A stretch of DNA of 64,000 bases from Salinibacter grassmerensis (GCF_947077765.1 NZ_CAMTTF010000006.1:1-64000), one strand, 5' to 3'; shown: positions 18,048 through 28,036, counted from the stretch's first letter. A program made the numbers and translations. Notes: generated by a model from the letters alone, not told the origin.

Positions 18048-18845
18048 ATGCCCGTGCGTTGCCTCCTCGTCGATGACGAGCCGTTGGCCCGTGAGCGCCT
18101 CCGTGCCCTGCTCGGTAAGGCCGACGTAGAGGCCCAAATCGTAGCGGAGGCCGACGGCGGAGAAGAAGCGGCCTCTCTGATTCACGAGCACAGGCTCGAT
18201 GCTGTATTTTTGGACGTGCAGATGCCTGTACTCGATGGCTTTGACGTGGTGGACCTCCTGCCCGGAGAGGGGCCAGATCGTCCTCACATCGTGTTCGTCA
18301 CTGCTCACAACGAGCATGCCACGGAGGCCTTCAAAGTGCAGGCGCTCGACTATCTGACGAAGCCGGTGCGGCTCGAACGACTGAACCAAACGCTCCATCG
18401 GGTCCAAGAGTCTTCTCCGCAGAGCGACGGCAGAGAAGCTATCGCGGCCCGGAGCCCGGCCCGTGAGCCCCGACGCTCCACCGAGCCCAGGCCGTCGGAA
18501 GACAATTCCGTACGATCCAGCCCAGAGCCTGGCCGCAGTGCGCTGGGAGACCTCCTCTACAGGCGGATCCCGCAGGTCCTTGGGGGCTACCTAGGCGTGA
18601 CGTGGACCCTCTTTGAACTTACGCAGTGGCTGGCTGAGCAGTATCCGGTCCCGCCCGACCTTGGGCGCATAGTTTTGTTTGGGCTCCTCCTTCTCTTGCC
18701 CTCAGTGCTTATGGTCGCCTACCGCCATGGGCGCCCCGGCCCTGACCAGTGGACTCGTGGAGAACAGGCCAGCCTCGCCGGGAATCTGGTCGTGGCGGTG
18801 CTCCTCCTGATCACTTTGTTCGGCGACGTGGGGCCTGGAATGTGA
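18048..18845 (+). CDS. Receiver domain fused to a three-helix membrane module (no DNA-binding domain)
   Basis: 265 residues. Residues 1-120 form a complete receiver: acidic pair 'VDDEP', phospho-acceptor Asp56 in 'VFLDVQMPVLDGFD', the 'VFVTA' Thr and Lys in 'YLTKPVR'. A Ser/Arg/Pro-rich linker (~120-165) follows. Instead of LytTR, the C-terminus has three hydrophobic helices: 'YLGVTWTLFELTQWLAEQY', 'IVLFGLLLLLPSVLMVAY' followed by 'RHGRPGPDQWTRGE', and 'NLVVAVLLLITLFG'. That module resembles the membrane segment in front of TPR/TolB-like proteins of Bacteroidota and Rhodothermota. The receiver is closely paralogous to the one at 18969. Inferred: the kinase output may be tied to the membrane, or this is a phosphate sink. 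Confidence 0.85.
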   Translation: MPVRCLLVDDEPLARERLRALLGKADVEAQIVAEADGGEEAASLIHEHRLDAVFLDVQMPVLDGFDVVDLLPGEGPDRPHIVFVTAHNEHATEAFKVQALDYLTKPVRLERLNQTLHRVQESSPQSDGREAIAARSPAREPRRSTEPRPSEDNSVRSSPEPGRSALGDLLYRRIPQVLGGYLGVTWTLFELTQWLAEQYPVPPDLGRIVLFGLLLLLPSVLMVAYRHGRPGPDQWTRGEQASLAGNLVVAVLLLITLFGDVGPGM

Positions 18846-18968
18846 CCTGACTCACATCGGCCCCAAAGTAAGCTCCACCCGTCTGCATCGACCGAGACAC
18901 GATGAGCGACAGCACGGGTCTCCTCGTTCGTCTCGCCCTTTCCGAACCCGCTTCTGCCAATTACACCG

Positions 18969-19724
18969 ATGCGCTGCCTACTCGTCGACGATGAGCCACT
19001 GGCCCGCGAGCGTCTCCAGTCCCTGCTCAAGGAAGCCGACCACAACGCCGACGTTGTGGCTGAAGCCGAGGGGGGCAAGGAGGCCGTCTCGCTGATCCAT
19101 GACCGCGAGCCGGACGTAGTCTTTCTGGACGTGCAGATGCCGGTTCTCGACGGCTTCGACGTAGTGGACTTGCTTCCAGCAGAGGGCTCCGACCGGCCCC
19201 ACATTGTATTCGTGACCGCCTACGACGAATACGCTTTGCAGGCGTTCGAGGTGCATGCGCTTGACTATGTGACCAAGCCGGTGCGGCTCGACCGCCTTAA
19301 CAAAACTCTCGATCGCGTACAGCAGGCATTAGAAGACGAGAGCACCGAGGACCGGGAGAATCTCGACGACCTCCGGGACTCTCGGCAGGATCAAGCGCTG
19401 AAGCGGCTTACGGTTCACGTCGGTCGCCGTCTCCGCGTGGTACCCCTCGGCGAGGTGCGCTGGATCGAAGCCGACGACGGGTTCGTGTTCGCGCACACGA
19501 CTGAGGGCCGTTACCGGACCGACTTTGCCCTTAAAGAACTTGAGGAGCGGCTTCCGTCGGACCGCTTCGTGCGCACGCACCGCTCCACCATGGTCAATCT
19601 GGATGCGGTGTACGAGTTCGTTCCCGAACCAGCGGGAACGGGCCTTCTTCACCTAGAGGACGGGACGGAGGTAAAGGTGGCACGGCGGCGGACATCGGGG
19701 GTTAAGAACGTGCTGGGGGGGTAG
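18969..19724 (+). CDS. LytTR-family response regulator
   Basis: Transcription regulator of 251 residues paired with the kinase at 16875. Receiver residues 1-120: 'LLVDDEPLARERL', Asp54 in 'VFLDVQMPVLDGFD', and 'YVTKPVRLDRLN'. A short acidic linker with coiled-coil character follows. The LytTR DNA-binding domain (~145-250) shows 'RWIEADDGFVFAHTTEGRY', 'SDRFVRTHRSTMVNLDAV' and a C-terminal 'VKVARRRTSGVKNVLG', as in AgrA/LytR. It sits 123 nt after the receiver-membrane fusion and shares its receiver sequence, so the two arose by duplication. Direct target promoters are not visible. Confidence 0.93.
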   Translation: MRCLLVDDEPLARERLQSLLKEADHNADVVAEAEGGKEAVSLIHDREPDVVFLDVQMPVLDGFDVVDLLPAEGSDRPHIVFVTAYDEYALQAFEVHALDYVTKPVRLDRLNKTLDRVQQALEDESTEDRENLDDLRDSRQDQALKRLTVHVGRRLRVVPLGEVRWIEADDGFVFAHTTEGRYRTDFALKELEERLPSDRFVRTHRSTMVNLDAVYEFVPEPAGTGLLHLEDGTEVKVARRRTSGVKNVLGG

Positions 19725-20129
19725 GGAGACGGTCAGATGCTGGAAGATTGAGAGGTGGAAGAACTGGCAACCCGGGAATCGATGAAAGGTATGCTCTTGC
19801 CCCCTTCCCTCTCTTCGACCATCACTTGTGATGTACCACGTCCCTGTGCCATGTGATGTTATGGGTCGTGGGGAATGCTCCGGTGGTGCAGACCCCGGAT
19901 AGGCCAATCGGATTGAGCATGTTGGCGGTGGCGGGATGTCAGGCTCTCTACCAAAACTCGCGCTCGTCGGAGTGCCTGGAAACACAGCCCGGTTCTTCTG
20001 GCTCCTGTATTTATAGGGATCTTCTACCTTCTGATTGAGGCCCGCGTTGGAGAGCAGGAGAGACATCGGCACGGCAGGCCCCCCCATTCCTTGAGCCTGT
20101 TTCATTTTTCAGTCGGGCCGATTTTAGAG
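19725..20129. other. Intergenic between convergent genes
   Basis: Lies downstream of the LytTR regulator and of the reverse-strand barrel gene. No gene, repeat or clear terminator seen. Confidence 0.4.
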
Positions 20130-20819
20130 CTAGAAGCTTCCAAAGCGGAGCGAGATCTGGCCGTAGGGGGCGCTGAGATCGCCATTCGATACGTCTGCCT
20201 TGTCCAGGTTAGCCCCCGAGACGAGCCGGTATCCTCCACTCAGCCCGATTCGAAAGAAGCTGGTCACGTTGAGCTCGGCGCGCGCTCCCAGCTCCGTGGC
20301 AAACACGGCCGACCGCTCGAAGCTGTCGTCCGACACCGATGCGCCAGCGGTAAAGCCTCCGCCATCAACGAGCTCCACGTTTCCTCCGCCGACGACGAGT
20401 TCAGCGCCGTAGTGCAACAGATTGGAGGGAGCACCGATGTATTCCAAGAGCAGCCCCGCGTACCCCAGCTGAACCTGTGCCGACTCGGGGTCGCCTGAAG
20501 AGCGGTTCTGCAAATCGACGTCCGGGCGTGGCGCGATGCCGCGCAGGGCGCCCCCAACTGCGAAGCGACGGTTGAGCACCCAGCCGCCCTGCCCGCCCAC
20601 CATGGCGGCCGTTTCGCCGTTCAGGGTCGTCAGGGCGACCGTCGGGGCGCCGTAGCCGCCGCTGGACTGGACGCCTCCGAAGAGCGTTTCGTCTTGGGGA
20701 TCTCCGCGTTCCTGGGCGAGAGAGGGAGCCGCCCCGAATGTCGAAGCGACGACGACCGACAGAAAAAGAGAAGGAAGCAACTGAGACCAAAAGGAGGGGA
20801 AAGAAGAAGCGCGCGTCAT
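20130..20819 (-). CDS. Outer-membrane beta-barrel protein, about 229 aa
   Basis: Signal peptide with a hydrophobic core ('LLPSLFLSVVVASTFGAA') and likely cleavage after 'SLAQ'. The mature part alternates small and hydrophobic residues in strands such as 'ETAAMVGGQGGWVLNRRFAV', 'LGYAGLLLEYIG' and 'FFRIGLSGGYRLVSG'. It ends in 'ISLRFGSF' with the terminal Phe typical of barrel assembly. It resembles small 8-strand OmpW/OmpA-like barrels but no named family is recognised. Start at 20819 chosen so that the signal peptide begins 'MTRASSF'; an ATG 11 codons earlier is possible. It stands alone and is convergent with the two-component operon. Confidence 0.8.
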   Translation of the reverse strand: MTRASSFPSFWSQLLPSLFLSVVVASTFGAAPSLAQERGDPQDETLFGGVQSSGGYGAPTVALTTLNGETAAMVGGQGGWVLNRRFAVGGALRGIAPRPDVDLQNRSSGDPESAQVQLGYAGLLLEYIGAPSNLLHYGAELVVGGGNVELVDGGGFTAGASVSDDSFERSAVFATELGARAELNVTSFFRIGLSGGYRLVSGANLDKADVSNGDLSAPYGQISLRFGSF

Positions 20820-21589
20820 CCGATAGGTAGAGGGGTTTTCTGTGCAGAACATTCGCCCACGTGACGGCTCGCTGCCGGCCGCTTGTTACAGGCTCAGTCC
20901 CGGTTCGCGGAGACACAACGCAATTTCACAAAGGGAAATGGCCCGTTGGGCGAAGGTGGATCGTCAAGCGAAAACAGTCTATTCGTACTCGCGATGATCG
21001 AGGTTCAATTTTCGGCATCACGACCCGGAAACGTGATCCCACGTGGTTTTACGACGGGCCTGAATCTACGCCAATCTACGAGCCGGGTGCTCTCTCAGCT
21101 GCGACACAAAGTCCATTCTGATGGACGTAGCCCGTGGTACCGTAGACTTCGAGTACTAAGCAGTAAGCAGCGGATGGGGCTTCTGCGTTCGGTAAAGTCC
21201 TGCACAGTCGCACTGCAGAATAGGAGTTCGGGATTCCAGGGCCTTGCAGAAAGGCCACGTGGCAAGCAGGCACTAAGAACAAGGCGATGTGCTCAGCGGA
21301 GGACTCGGGACGGGATTAACAGCTTCGAACGTTCTTCCTCCATCTCGGCGGCGAACAAGACGTAGGTCATGATCAGTGACTAAGCCTCCCGGAAATCGCC
21401 CCCAGATGCGTGCGCATCATCAGAAAAACGATCAGGGCAGCTGTAGTCAGAACTGCCATCAGAGGCGCGCTCACCGAGTAGTTGATCGTGACCGTCCCCG
21501 CCACGAGTACGCCCGCAGGACCTTGGGCGACTGCGATCGGGGTAAGGAAAGCGGACATACGAGACGGCCCCATCTCGGGCATAGCCGAC
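20820..21589. other. Intergenic, possible membrane-protein scrap
   Basis: No convincing gene. Reverse-strand 21373-21597 encodes 74 residues with two hydrophobic segments ('VLTTAALIVFLMM') that could be the tail of a lost membrane protein. I do not call it as a gene. Confidence 0.35.
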
Positions 21590-21776
21590 GATCGCACGCC
21601 GGCCCGCTCGGCGCCGCAGTCTCCTCCCCAAAGTTGTCACAGGTCACTCCAGTGCGGGTCTCCTGTCAATTGAGCCTGCGAAGGCCATAATGCCAGTCGC
21701 TTATGTCCTCTCGGCTGAAGCGCCAGCCGTACTGGAAGTGTCGGCAGTTTGCGCAGACATCCAGGCCACCATCTGG
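21590..21776 (-). pseudogene. Remnant of a small cysteine-rich (zinc-binding) protein
   Basis: On the reverse strand a frame starting 'MPDGGLDVCANCRHFQ' runs through 'FSREDISDWHYGLRRLN' to a TGA at about 21667. It continues after the stop with 'QETRTGVTCDNFGEE' in the same frame. Read through, this gives a C-x2-C ... Cys pattern in which the third Cys of a four-Cys site would be the Arg in 'GLRRLN'. I infer a short zinc-binding gene broken by a nonsense change and a Cys to Arg change. The family is not identified. Confidence 0.35.
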
Positions 21777-21984
21777 CATAGTGGCCATCCGGCACAGTGG
21801 CACGGGAAGCAGTTCTCTGAAAGTAAGCCACCAAGTGGCCCAACACAGGTGGGGTCTACGTAGGGGGGCCTGACCGTTGTCTGGCTTCCAGTGTCTGGCT
21901 TCCAGCCGGTTTCCAGTAGCCGGATGGAGGGCAGAATCTAATCGCGCCCTTGCAGGAGCTTCGGCCGCTTCTAGACCTAGGAGC

Positions 21985-22473
21985 TCATGAAGACTGCTGA
22001 AGCATATCAACTGCCTCCTCTACCTGAGGGCGAATGGCCTCTTTCTCTGCTCCCAACGTCTCGGAGACGCCCTCGATAAACGGCTCTTTGTGGCGGGTCA
22101 GAAGCTTCAAGTCGCCTCCCTTCAGAATCCGATCCCGTATCGTCTCGTCGCCATAGACCTCGTTTGCGCACCGGGCACCGTAGTCATGCGCACGGCTCGC
22201 CTCTGACCTTGTCTTGAAGTCTCGGTACCGCTGGACCTGGTCGTCGCGCAGTTCAACTTCCCTCGGTGGCAGTCCCCCGTACTTCTTGATGATACCCCTC
22301 CGCACCGCTTCACCGAGCCGGAGCCGTCCTTCTTTCCAGAAGGAACTGCCCAGGGTTGCTGTGTCGACTTCCTCTCCCTCGACGTAGATGGTAGCCTTGC
22401 GGGGACGGGCGGAATCTACCTCTAGCTCTATGTTCGGCTCCAGAGCCGAGACTTCAATCGTGAGAGACTCCAT
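21985..22473 (-). CDS. Hypothetical soluble protein, 162 aa
   Basis: Good coding character but no recognised family. It begins 'MESLTIEVSALEPNIELEVD', a beta-rich, acidic half including 'KATIYVEGEEVDTATLG'. A helical half follows with 'RLGEAVRRGIIKKYGGLPP' and a charged C-terminus 'KEAIRPQVEEAVDMLQQ'. No signal peptide, membrane helix or metal site. The acidic composition fits a salt-in halophile cytoplasm. It stands alone between two long empty stretches. Confidence 0.7.
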   Translation of the reverse strand: MESLTIEVSALEPNIELEVDSARPRKATIYVEGEEVDTATLGSSFWKEGRLRLGEAVRRGIIKKYGGLPPREVELRDDQVQRYRDFKTRSEASRAHDYGARCANEVYGDETIRDRILKGGDLKLLTRHKEPFIEGVSETLGAEKEAIRPQVEEAVDMLQQSS

Positions 22474-23366
22474 TCGTCAAGCGTAGGCTTTGATTGAAAG
22501 CTACCAACGGTGGCTCCAGTCCGCCCAGATAATCCAATGCCACCAACCCGAAGCGGGTTTGCTTCTTCTTCAGCATTAGTCTCAGTCGGCTTTTGGGTTT
22601 TCTTGTAGCCCTGAGTTACACCAGGTTTGACCTGCGGAAGCCTCGCAACGGGGAAGTTCGTCGTCAAGGGAAATGGATCAGGGCACGACAGGACTTGAGC
22701 ACTTCATCGCAAATCGTCTCTCGGGCTGCTGTGCCGCCCCGAATCTGTACGGGGCGCTGCCTTCTGAGACTCCGACCTGCTGGTCGTAGGGAAGCACGCG
22801 GTGACGTGTCGGGACTCATCGTCACGCTGTGTCCCCTGCCTTCTCTCTACGGCCGCGGCATCCGGCGTTCTCAGGCTCTCGCCGAATCCCTAGAAGCGTA
22901 GCCGACCCTGAAGAGCTGACCGTTTCAGGGAAGTAGCTGTCTCGGAGAAACGCAGTGTCGTTGAGACTGATGCTCTGTGCTGTGCGTCTTTCGTGGTGAG
23001 CACCCCGTGGCGGAATCCCTTGTGACGGAATTCCTGCCACGATGCTCCCACGTCAGGGCTTCTACTGCAGGGCGCCGCGGCGGGCGTCAGGGAAACTCTT
23101 TTCTCACGGCCAACGTCCGTCGGTGAAATGCAGCGTCGACAGAATGTGTCGGGGGCGCGCAGAGGCGCACATACACAGAGAGACTCATGCGCACCCAGTC
23201 ATGTCCAGAACGTGCAGGCCACACCACACTTGAGTCCGATGATCTTCGGCCATGCTGCGCGGTCAATCTCCGTTTTCGATCACAAGCTTGGCAGATTGGC
23301 CTGTTTCTCGAGCAAGGAAGCTTTTTGCAGTGTCCTGCGAAGACGACAGGTCCATTCCCCCTCGTT
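22474..23366. other. Intergenic, nothing recognised
   Basis: About 0.9 kb with only short open frames lacking motifs, on both strands. No repeat, RNA or mobile-element end seen. Confidence 0.4.
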
Positions 23367-23873
23367 CTATGCGGCCGATCCGGCTTCCTGGGCCTGGGGA
23401 TCCGCGAGTAGCTCAGTGTGCTCGACAGCACGCCCGTCGGTTTCTTCCGCGTCGTCCAGAAGGTGCTGCAGCTGCTCCACCACATCTTCTTCGTCAAGCT
23501 GCTCGGCGCAGATACGAGCGTGATCGTATCCTGCCAAAAAGTAATGCTCAACTCGACGGACGTTGGCGAGGATGCCTGCGTCGCGCGCCGGACTCTCCCC
23601 GCTTTCTTCCATGAAGGTGTCTCCTTCCGTAATCAGCCCCTCCATGCCGTGGCACTTTTCGCCGGTGGGGTCGACACCGAGAGATTCACACAGGTTCTCG
23701 AGCAATTCGATGTGGTCTCCAGCATGCTGGTGTCTCTCTCGCAGAAACTGCGATAGCTCCTCCGATACAGCCTGCCCGCCCCACTGCTCATATGCTGACT
23801 GCACCTGTGTCTCAGCGTTATAGAGATCACGGAGCTGGTTGATGAGCTGATCTTCGAATGACGTAACGGTCAT
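23367..23873 (-). CDS. DUF892 (YciE/YciF) ferritin-like protein
   Basis: 168-residue helical-bundle protein of the DUF892 family, stress-linked proteins with a diiron-type ferritin-like fold. Visible features are the opening 'FEDQLINQLRDLYNAETQ', where Asp/Glu of 'DLYNAE' is the first metal-ligand helix; 'FLRERHQHAGDHIELLENL'; 'RVEHYFLAGYDHARICAEQL', the second E...YxxAR helix; and 'LLDDAEETDGRAVEHTELL'. The length is normal. Start 'MTVTSFED' at 23873 matches family N-termini. The upstream sequence (23880-23950) is unusually AT-rich and probably holds the promoter. The biochemical role of the family is poorly defined. Confidence 0.88.
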   Translation of the reverse strand: MTVTSFEDQLINQLRDLYNAETQVQSAYEQWGGQAVSEELSQFLRERHQHAGDHIELLENLCESLGVDPTGEKCHGMEGLITEGDTFMEESGESPARDAGILANVRRVEHYFLAGYDHARICAEQLDEEDVVEQLQHLLDDAEETDGRAVEHTELLADPQAQEAGSAA

Positions 23874-24701
23874 AAGTATTACTTGACTACAGTAGGATGT
23901 ATCGAAGTATACCGACGTACGCAACATGTAGGTGATACCGAAGATCCAGTGTATCTGTTATGAGACTGTTGAACCCTGTTTCTCATGTTGGAGATTTCCT
24001 TTGGGCGGTTTTTCTACTGAAGCGGAATTTCCCGAAGCAGAAGGACAGCTCTGGAAAGACTGAGTCCAGACGGGTTGGTCTTCGAGATAGTCCTAGATCA
24101 GAAATAAGAATCCAGATGCGCTGGCGATCAGCACCCGGCTCAGTGCTCCCGCGAGCGCCGGAAGCCCGATGGCCGATCCGGTCGCCAGCCAGCCGGTGCT
24201 TTGAGGCAGGCGCGGGTGCAGTATTTTTGCCAGACATTTCCTCGCTAGATGTATTTTCGCCAGGCCGTCTGCCTCCGGTAGATAGCTCACAGGCTCGTGG
24301 TGACCACCATGAACTGGGTTACCTCCCCCTTCAGAAAGCTGGCCAGCACCTCTCTCCATTCCCTATCAGAGAAAACCTCGGGGGAGAAGGAGCACGTCAA
24401 CGGGTGTCCGCCCTCCGGGGCTGATTTTTCCTCTCGTCGACGGCCCAGACCTCCACTTCCCAAGTCGGGATTGTGTGGGCGTCTCGGCCCCTTCCATCAA
24501 AAACGGCGTTTGTGCCGCAAGCGACACATCCCTGGTTTCGGTGCACTGCACACCCGCTGCCCGGCCAGCGCGACCGTACCACGCGCATGCTGCCGTTCTT
24601 TCGCTCCGGCCTGAACCGGACCGAAAGCTAAATCAGGTGCATCGAGGTGGATCTTGTTCCCGATCCGCCGTTTCGGCAGTCAGGCTCCATCGCGTGCTCT
24701 C
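23874..24701. other. Intergenic, nothing recognised
   Basis: An AT-rich first 100 bases (promoter side of the DUF892 gene) and then about 700 bases with no coding character, RNA or repeats that I can see. Confidence 0.4.
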
Positions 24702-25805
24702 TCAGCGGCGCGCCGCATCTTGAATCTCGGAAAAGGGAACGGACTCGCCCGCACGCATCTTGGCGGCAAGATCACCGCCCACGATGGCGATGCGCATCTC
24801 CACCGGGATCTTCTGCGTGTAGATCGTCCGGTCGCGGCCGTAGTTAACACCGGTCATCACTCCAGCGACATTAATGCTATCCCGGCTCCACGCCGCCCGC
24901 ACCTCGACCTGTCCGGACCGAGGGTTGGCTTCCCATTCGTGGACTCGGATGAACCCGGGCGTTTGTTTAGTGGCTTGGAGCTCGTAGTCTTCCAGCCGAA
25001 GGTCCGCCCCGACCGAATTGCGGATCGCACTCAGGTCAGTGGTGGATCCTTCGTAGTTGACCTCTCCACTCGTGTTCGCGTTGGGATAGTTGTTGACACT
25101 CGCGTCGCTCAGATCACTGTCGAACGGCACTAGGATGGACGAAAAGTTCTCGGCGATTCCGCTCTCGTAGACGGAGCCGTCCGTTGTCCCGTAGGCGCGG
25201 ATCATAGCGGTAAACTCGCCCGGTTCGACGACGGCCTCGTGGAAATCAGACTGGTCCGTTATCGCCGTGTAGTAGCGACGGTCCGCCCCGCCAACCGCGT
25301 CCGCCGTGAAGAAGCTATCGCGGGACGGGGATGGCATCTGCTCGAGGAGATCGTACTCGACCTGAGCGAACGGGTCCGCCTCCCGAACCACGTTACTCAC
25401 GCTCCGGGTGCCGTCAAATTCGAAGCGGATCGGGGCGTCTTGAAACCCGGCGCCCGGCACGCGGACGTAGACCTCGGCGTACTGCGAATCGGCGATGGTG
25501 ACCGACGTGATCGTCGTGTCCAAGGTGGCTCCCCACTGGATCTTGAGGGTGTCGCCCTCTTGTGTGAGCGTATTGGTTCCGCGGTCGAACGTGGTCTCGT
25601 TGACGTGGTCGGTCAGATCGAGATTGATGATGCTGGGGTCGGTCCCGTCCGGTCCCTGCGGCCCCTGTTCTCCCTGGGGCCCCTCCAGGCCTTCGGGCCC
25701 GGCCGGGCCTTCGCAGGCGAGGAGACCGAGGCTCACCACGGCCCCGAGCAGAAGAAGCAGTGTTCGACGGAAAGTCGCAGAACGAGTCGGTGTAAAGACA
25801 TGCAT
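24702..25805 (-). CDS. Lipoprotein with a short collagen-like repeat after the lipid-anchor Cys
   Basis: 367-residue predicted lipoprotein. The signal peptide 'LLLLLGAVVSLGLLAC' provides the lipobox Cys. Directly after it come eight Gly-X-Y triplets (starting GPAGPEGLEG), a collagen-like spacer often seen on bacterial surface proteins of the same build. The rest is acidic, beta-rich and rich in Asp/Thr/Asn, with 'TLKIQWGATLDTTITSVTIA' and 'PIRFEFDGTRSVSNVV', and no catalytic motif. The start at 25805 ('MHVFTPTRS') puts positive charges just before the hydrophobic core; an ATG further upstream would lengthen the leader. Function unknown; probably surface-exposed. Confidence 0.8.
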   Translation of the reverse strand: MHVFTPTRSATFRRTLLLLLGAVVSLGLLACEGPAGPEGLEGPQGEQGPQGPDGTDPSIINLDLTDHVNETTFDRGTNTLTQEGDTLKIQWGATLDTTITSVTIADSQYAEVYVRVPGAGFQDAPIRFEFDGTRSVSNVVREADPFAQVEYDLLEQMPSPSRDSFFTADAVGGADRRYYTAITDQSDFHEAVVEPGEFTAMIRAYGTTDGSVYESGIAENFSSILVPFDSDLSDASVNNYPNANTSGEVNYEGSTTDLSAIRNSVGADLRLEDYELQATKQTPGFIRVHEWEANPRSGQVEVRAAWSRDSINVAGVMTGVNYGRDRTIYTQKIPVEMRIAIVGGDLAAKMRAGESVPFSEIQDAARR

Positions 25806-26581
25806 GAGTTCGGAAGCGCAGTTGTGGGAGGCGACGACACCGCCGGAATTGGCAGTTGACGAGATTCCCACAATTACCGTACCACATCCCGAAAGCTCGG
25901 GAATCGAGTAAAATATGGGCTACCGCCTCTCCACAGGCCGGACCATTCACGGCCCTTGTACGCCTCGTGGGAAGATGACTCACGCGCATTTCCTTTCCTG
26001 AAGGCTGCCCACGGCGACTCGGCCGGGTACCGGGCCACCGGCAGGCAACTTGCCCTGCCTATCTCTCAGGCAAAAAGCATCGTCCTGGCGAAAAGAGTCC
26101 CGCTGGCAAGAACAGTCCTTTCGATTGGAAAAGGCTACGGCCGTCTGGGGAGCAGGGCGCGCCAGACACAGGAAATGAGCCAGCCTGGACAGGGACGGCG
26201 CTCGGGGATGTCAGTGCCCTGCGGCGAAGGCTCAACCGGCGGATTCTTGAGCAAACCCAACGGCAAAAAATCTACTAGTCCCCTCTCCCCCGCCTTGAGA
26301 TAGTGTTTGGAGGACAAGGTCTACTGGTCACCCGGCACATGATAGGCTGCGTGGCAGGCTGCCGTCCCGGAGACCTCCAGGCTCCTCAAACCCCGACACT
26401 ATCCGAAACTCCGACTGTACCTCGGATTCAGCTACAGCCGGAGAAAGGGACCTGGGTGGCCCGTCGGCACCGGGAAAAAGAAATGACTCTGGCGGAAGAG
26501 ATGCCCTACGGGAGAAGTGTTGTCTTCAGAAGAGGAGGTGGTTCCGACAGCCCCTGAGGGTCTCCTGTCGCTCCTCGTTTG
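25806..26581. other. Intergenic, nothing recognised
   Basis: Between two reverse-strand lipoprotein genes. No gene, RNA or repeat seen. Promoter for the collagen-like lipoprotein presumably lies at 25810-25920. Confidence 0.4.
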
Positions 26582-27505
26582 TCAATCTTCTTCCCCATCG
26601 TCTCCGGTTTCGATCTCCGCGACGCCGTTCTCGAACTCAAGTTCGACGAGCTTTCCAGTGTCGTTCCAGTCGCTGTTCGCGAGGTTGTCCACCGTCTCGT
26701 CATCGTTTTCAAACCAACGGGCCGGATCGAGCTCCACGGTCAAGGAGCGCGCCGGACCGTCGGCGGTAACCCTAAGCGGGGGACTTAAGGCCCGTTCCAC
26801 CTCAATCTCAGCGTTGAAGAACACCTTGAAGCGCGTCGAGCTGCCGCCCGTCGAGCTATCCCCTGGAGTGAAGGTGCCAGTCGCGACCATGCTTGCGCCG
26901 GGCGGCCACTCGGGGTAGGCCTTCCGCAGTGTATCGAGGACCCTGCGGAGCTGGCGTTGCTCATCTTCCTCATCGTCATCGTCGGAGCCGAAGTCCTCCA
27001 CCTCAAACTCGAACGTCGAGTAGGTTTCCGCCTCGATGTCGTCATCACCGGCAATCGCTACCTCTCCCGTTCCGAGCGGCAGGTCGAGAGCCGAGGGCCC
27101 CGCCTCATACTCCTCCTCTTCGTCGTCTTCTTCCTCATCATCATCTTCCCCGTCCTCATCTTCCCCGTCGTCGTCCTCGTCACCATCATTTTCCTCGCCG
27201 CCGCCCTCCTCCTCGTCCTCAAGTTCGATGCCGGAGACCACGAGGCGGATGTCGTCGAGAGCAAGCGTCCCGTTCGATCCCTCGATTGTCAACGGTTCGT
27301 CCGCCTTCGCCGTAGCAGACGCGGAGGCGTTGGCTTCTCCCGCGGCGTCATTTTCTGCCAGGGACGTGAAGCCAACCCGGAGTACGTTTGAGCCAGAGTT
27401 CTCCCCGATCACGTCGCACCCGACGAGCGTCAGCGTGGCAGCGAGAAATATGGTAGCGAAAAGGGCTATGGCCCGAAAAAGAGCGCGGGGGTGAGGACGT
27501 GGCAT
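26582..27505 (-). CDS. Very acidic lipoprotein, DUF4382-like
   Basis: 307 residues. Signal peptide ends 'LAATLTLVGC', so a lipoprotein. The mature N-terminal part contains 'TLALDDIRLVVSGIELE', the kind of strand found in DUF4382-type secreted proteins. A run of about 40 residues composed almost only of Glu, Asp and Gly follows (around 95-135). After it come 'AGPSALDLPLGTGEVAIAG' and a second beta-rich part with Thr/Ser/Gly stretches. Such acid runs suit high salt and may also bind cations. No catalytic residues seen. The DUF4382 relation is tentative. Confidence 0.75.
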   Translation of the reverse strand: MPRPHPRALFRAIALFATIFLAATLTLVGCDVIGENSGSNVLRVGFTSLAENDAAGEANASASATAKADEPLTIEGSNGTLALDDIRLVVSGIELEDEEEGGGEENDGDEDDDGEDEDGEDDDEEEDDEEEEYEAGPSALDLPLGTGEVAIAGDDDIEAETYSTFEFEVEDFGSDDDDEEDEQRQLRRVLDTLRKAYPEWPPGASMVATGTFTPGDSSTGGSSTRFKVFFNAEIEVERALSPPLRVTADGPARSLTVELDPARWFENDDETVDNLANSDWNDTGKLVELEFENGVAEIETGDDGEED

Positions 27506-28036
27506 GGTGGCTCGGTTAGGATAGAGGGGCTATGCTGGTTGTGGTGCACCGGTAGCACAGAGCTAGGCCCCTAATTGTTGGGATGAGTTGAAGAAAGACG
27601 GCCGCCTGTGCCGGACGTACCTAGAAAGTAGATTTCTGGAACGTAAATTTTGCGGAGCCATGCGGCAGATCTCGAGGATCATTGCACATGCGAAGGCACA
27701 CCATTCGCGGGAGCCATGAAAGCCGGGTAGTTCCCTTCCGGTCTTGCCGGATCTGGCGTGTTAACCAGGAGGAGAGTGGCCGAGGAGTGCTCTCATCCGG
27801 CTGTGCTGCCTGCACCGCCTGTCTCGGCCGGTCGGGTCAGCCCCCGCTCGTTCTAGACGACCCACACCGCCTTCCCGGCCTCGGAACTCAGCCTCAACCC
27901 GACTGCTCTGCTTCTTCAGACGCTCGGACGGGGTCATCCAGTAGTAATGTCGCTGGAGGCCTCGGAGGAAACACAACCTCCGGGAGCGTCCGGGCGCCGT
28001 CGAACAGTATGGAGTACAGGTGGACGAGAATACCGG
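27506..28036. other. Intergenic, nothing recognised
   Basis: Between the acidic lipoprotein start and the potassium-channel remnant. No coding character found on either strand. Confidence 0.4.
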
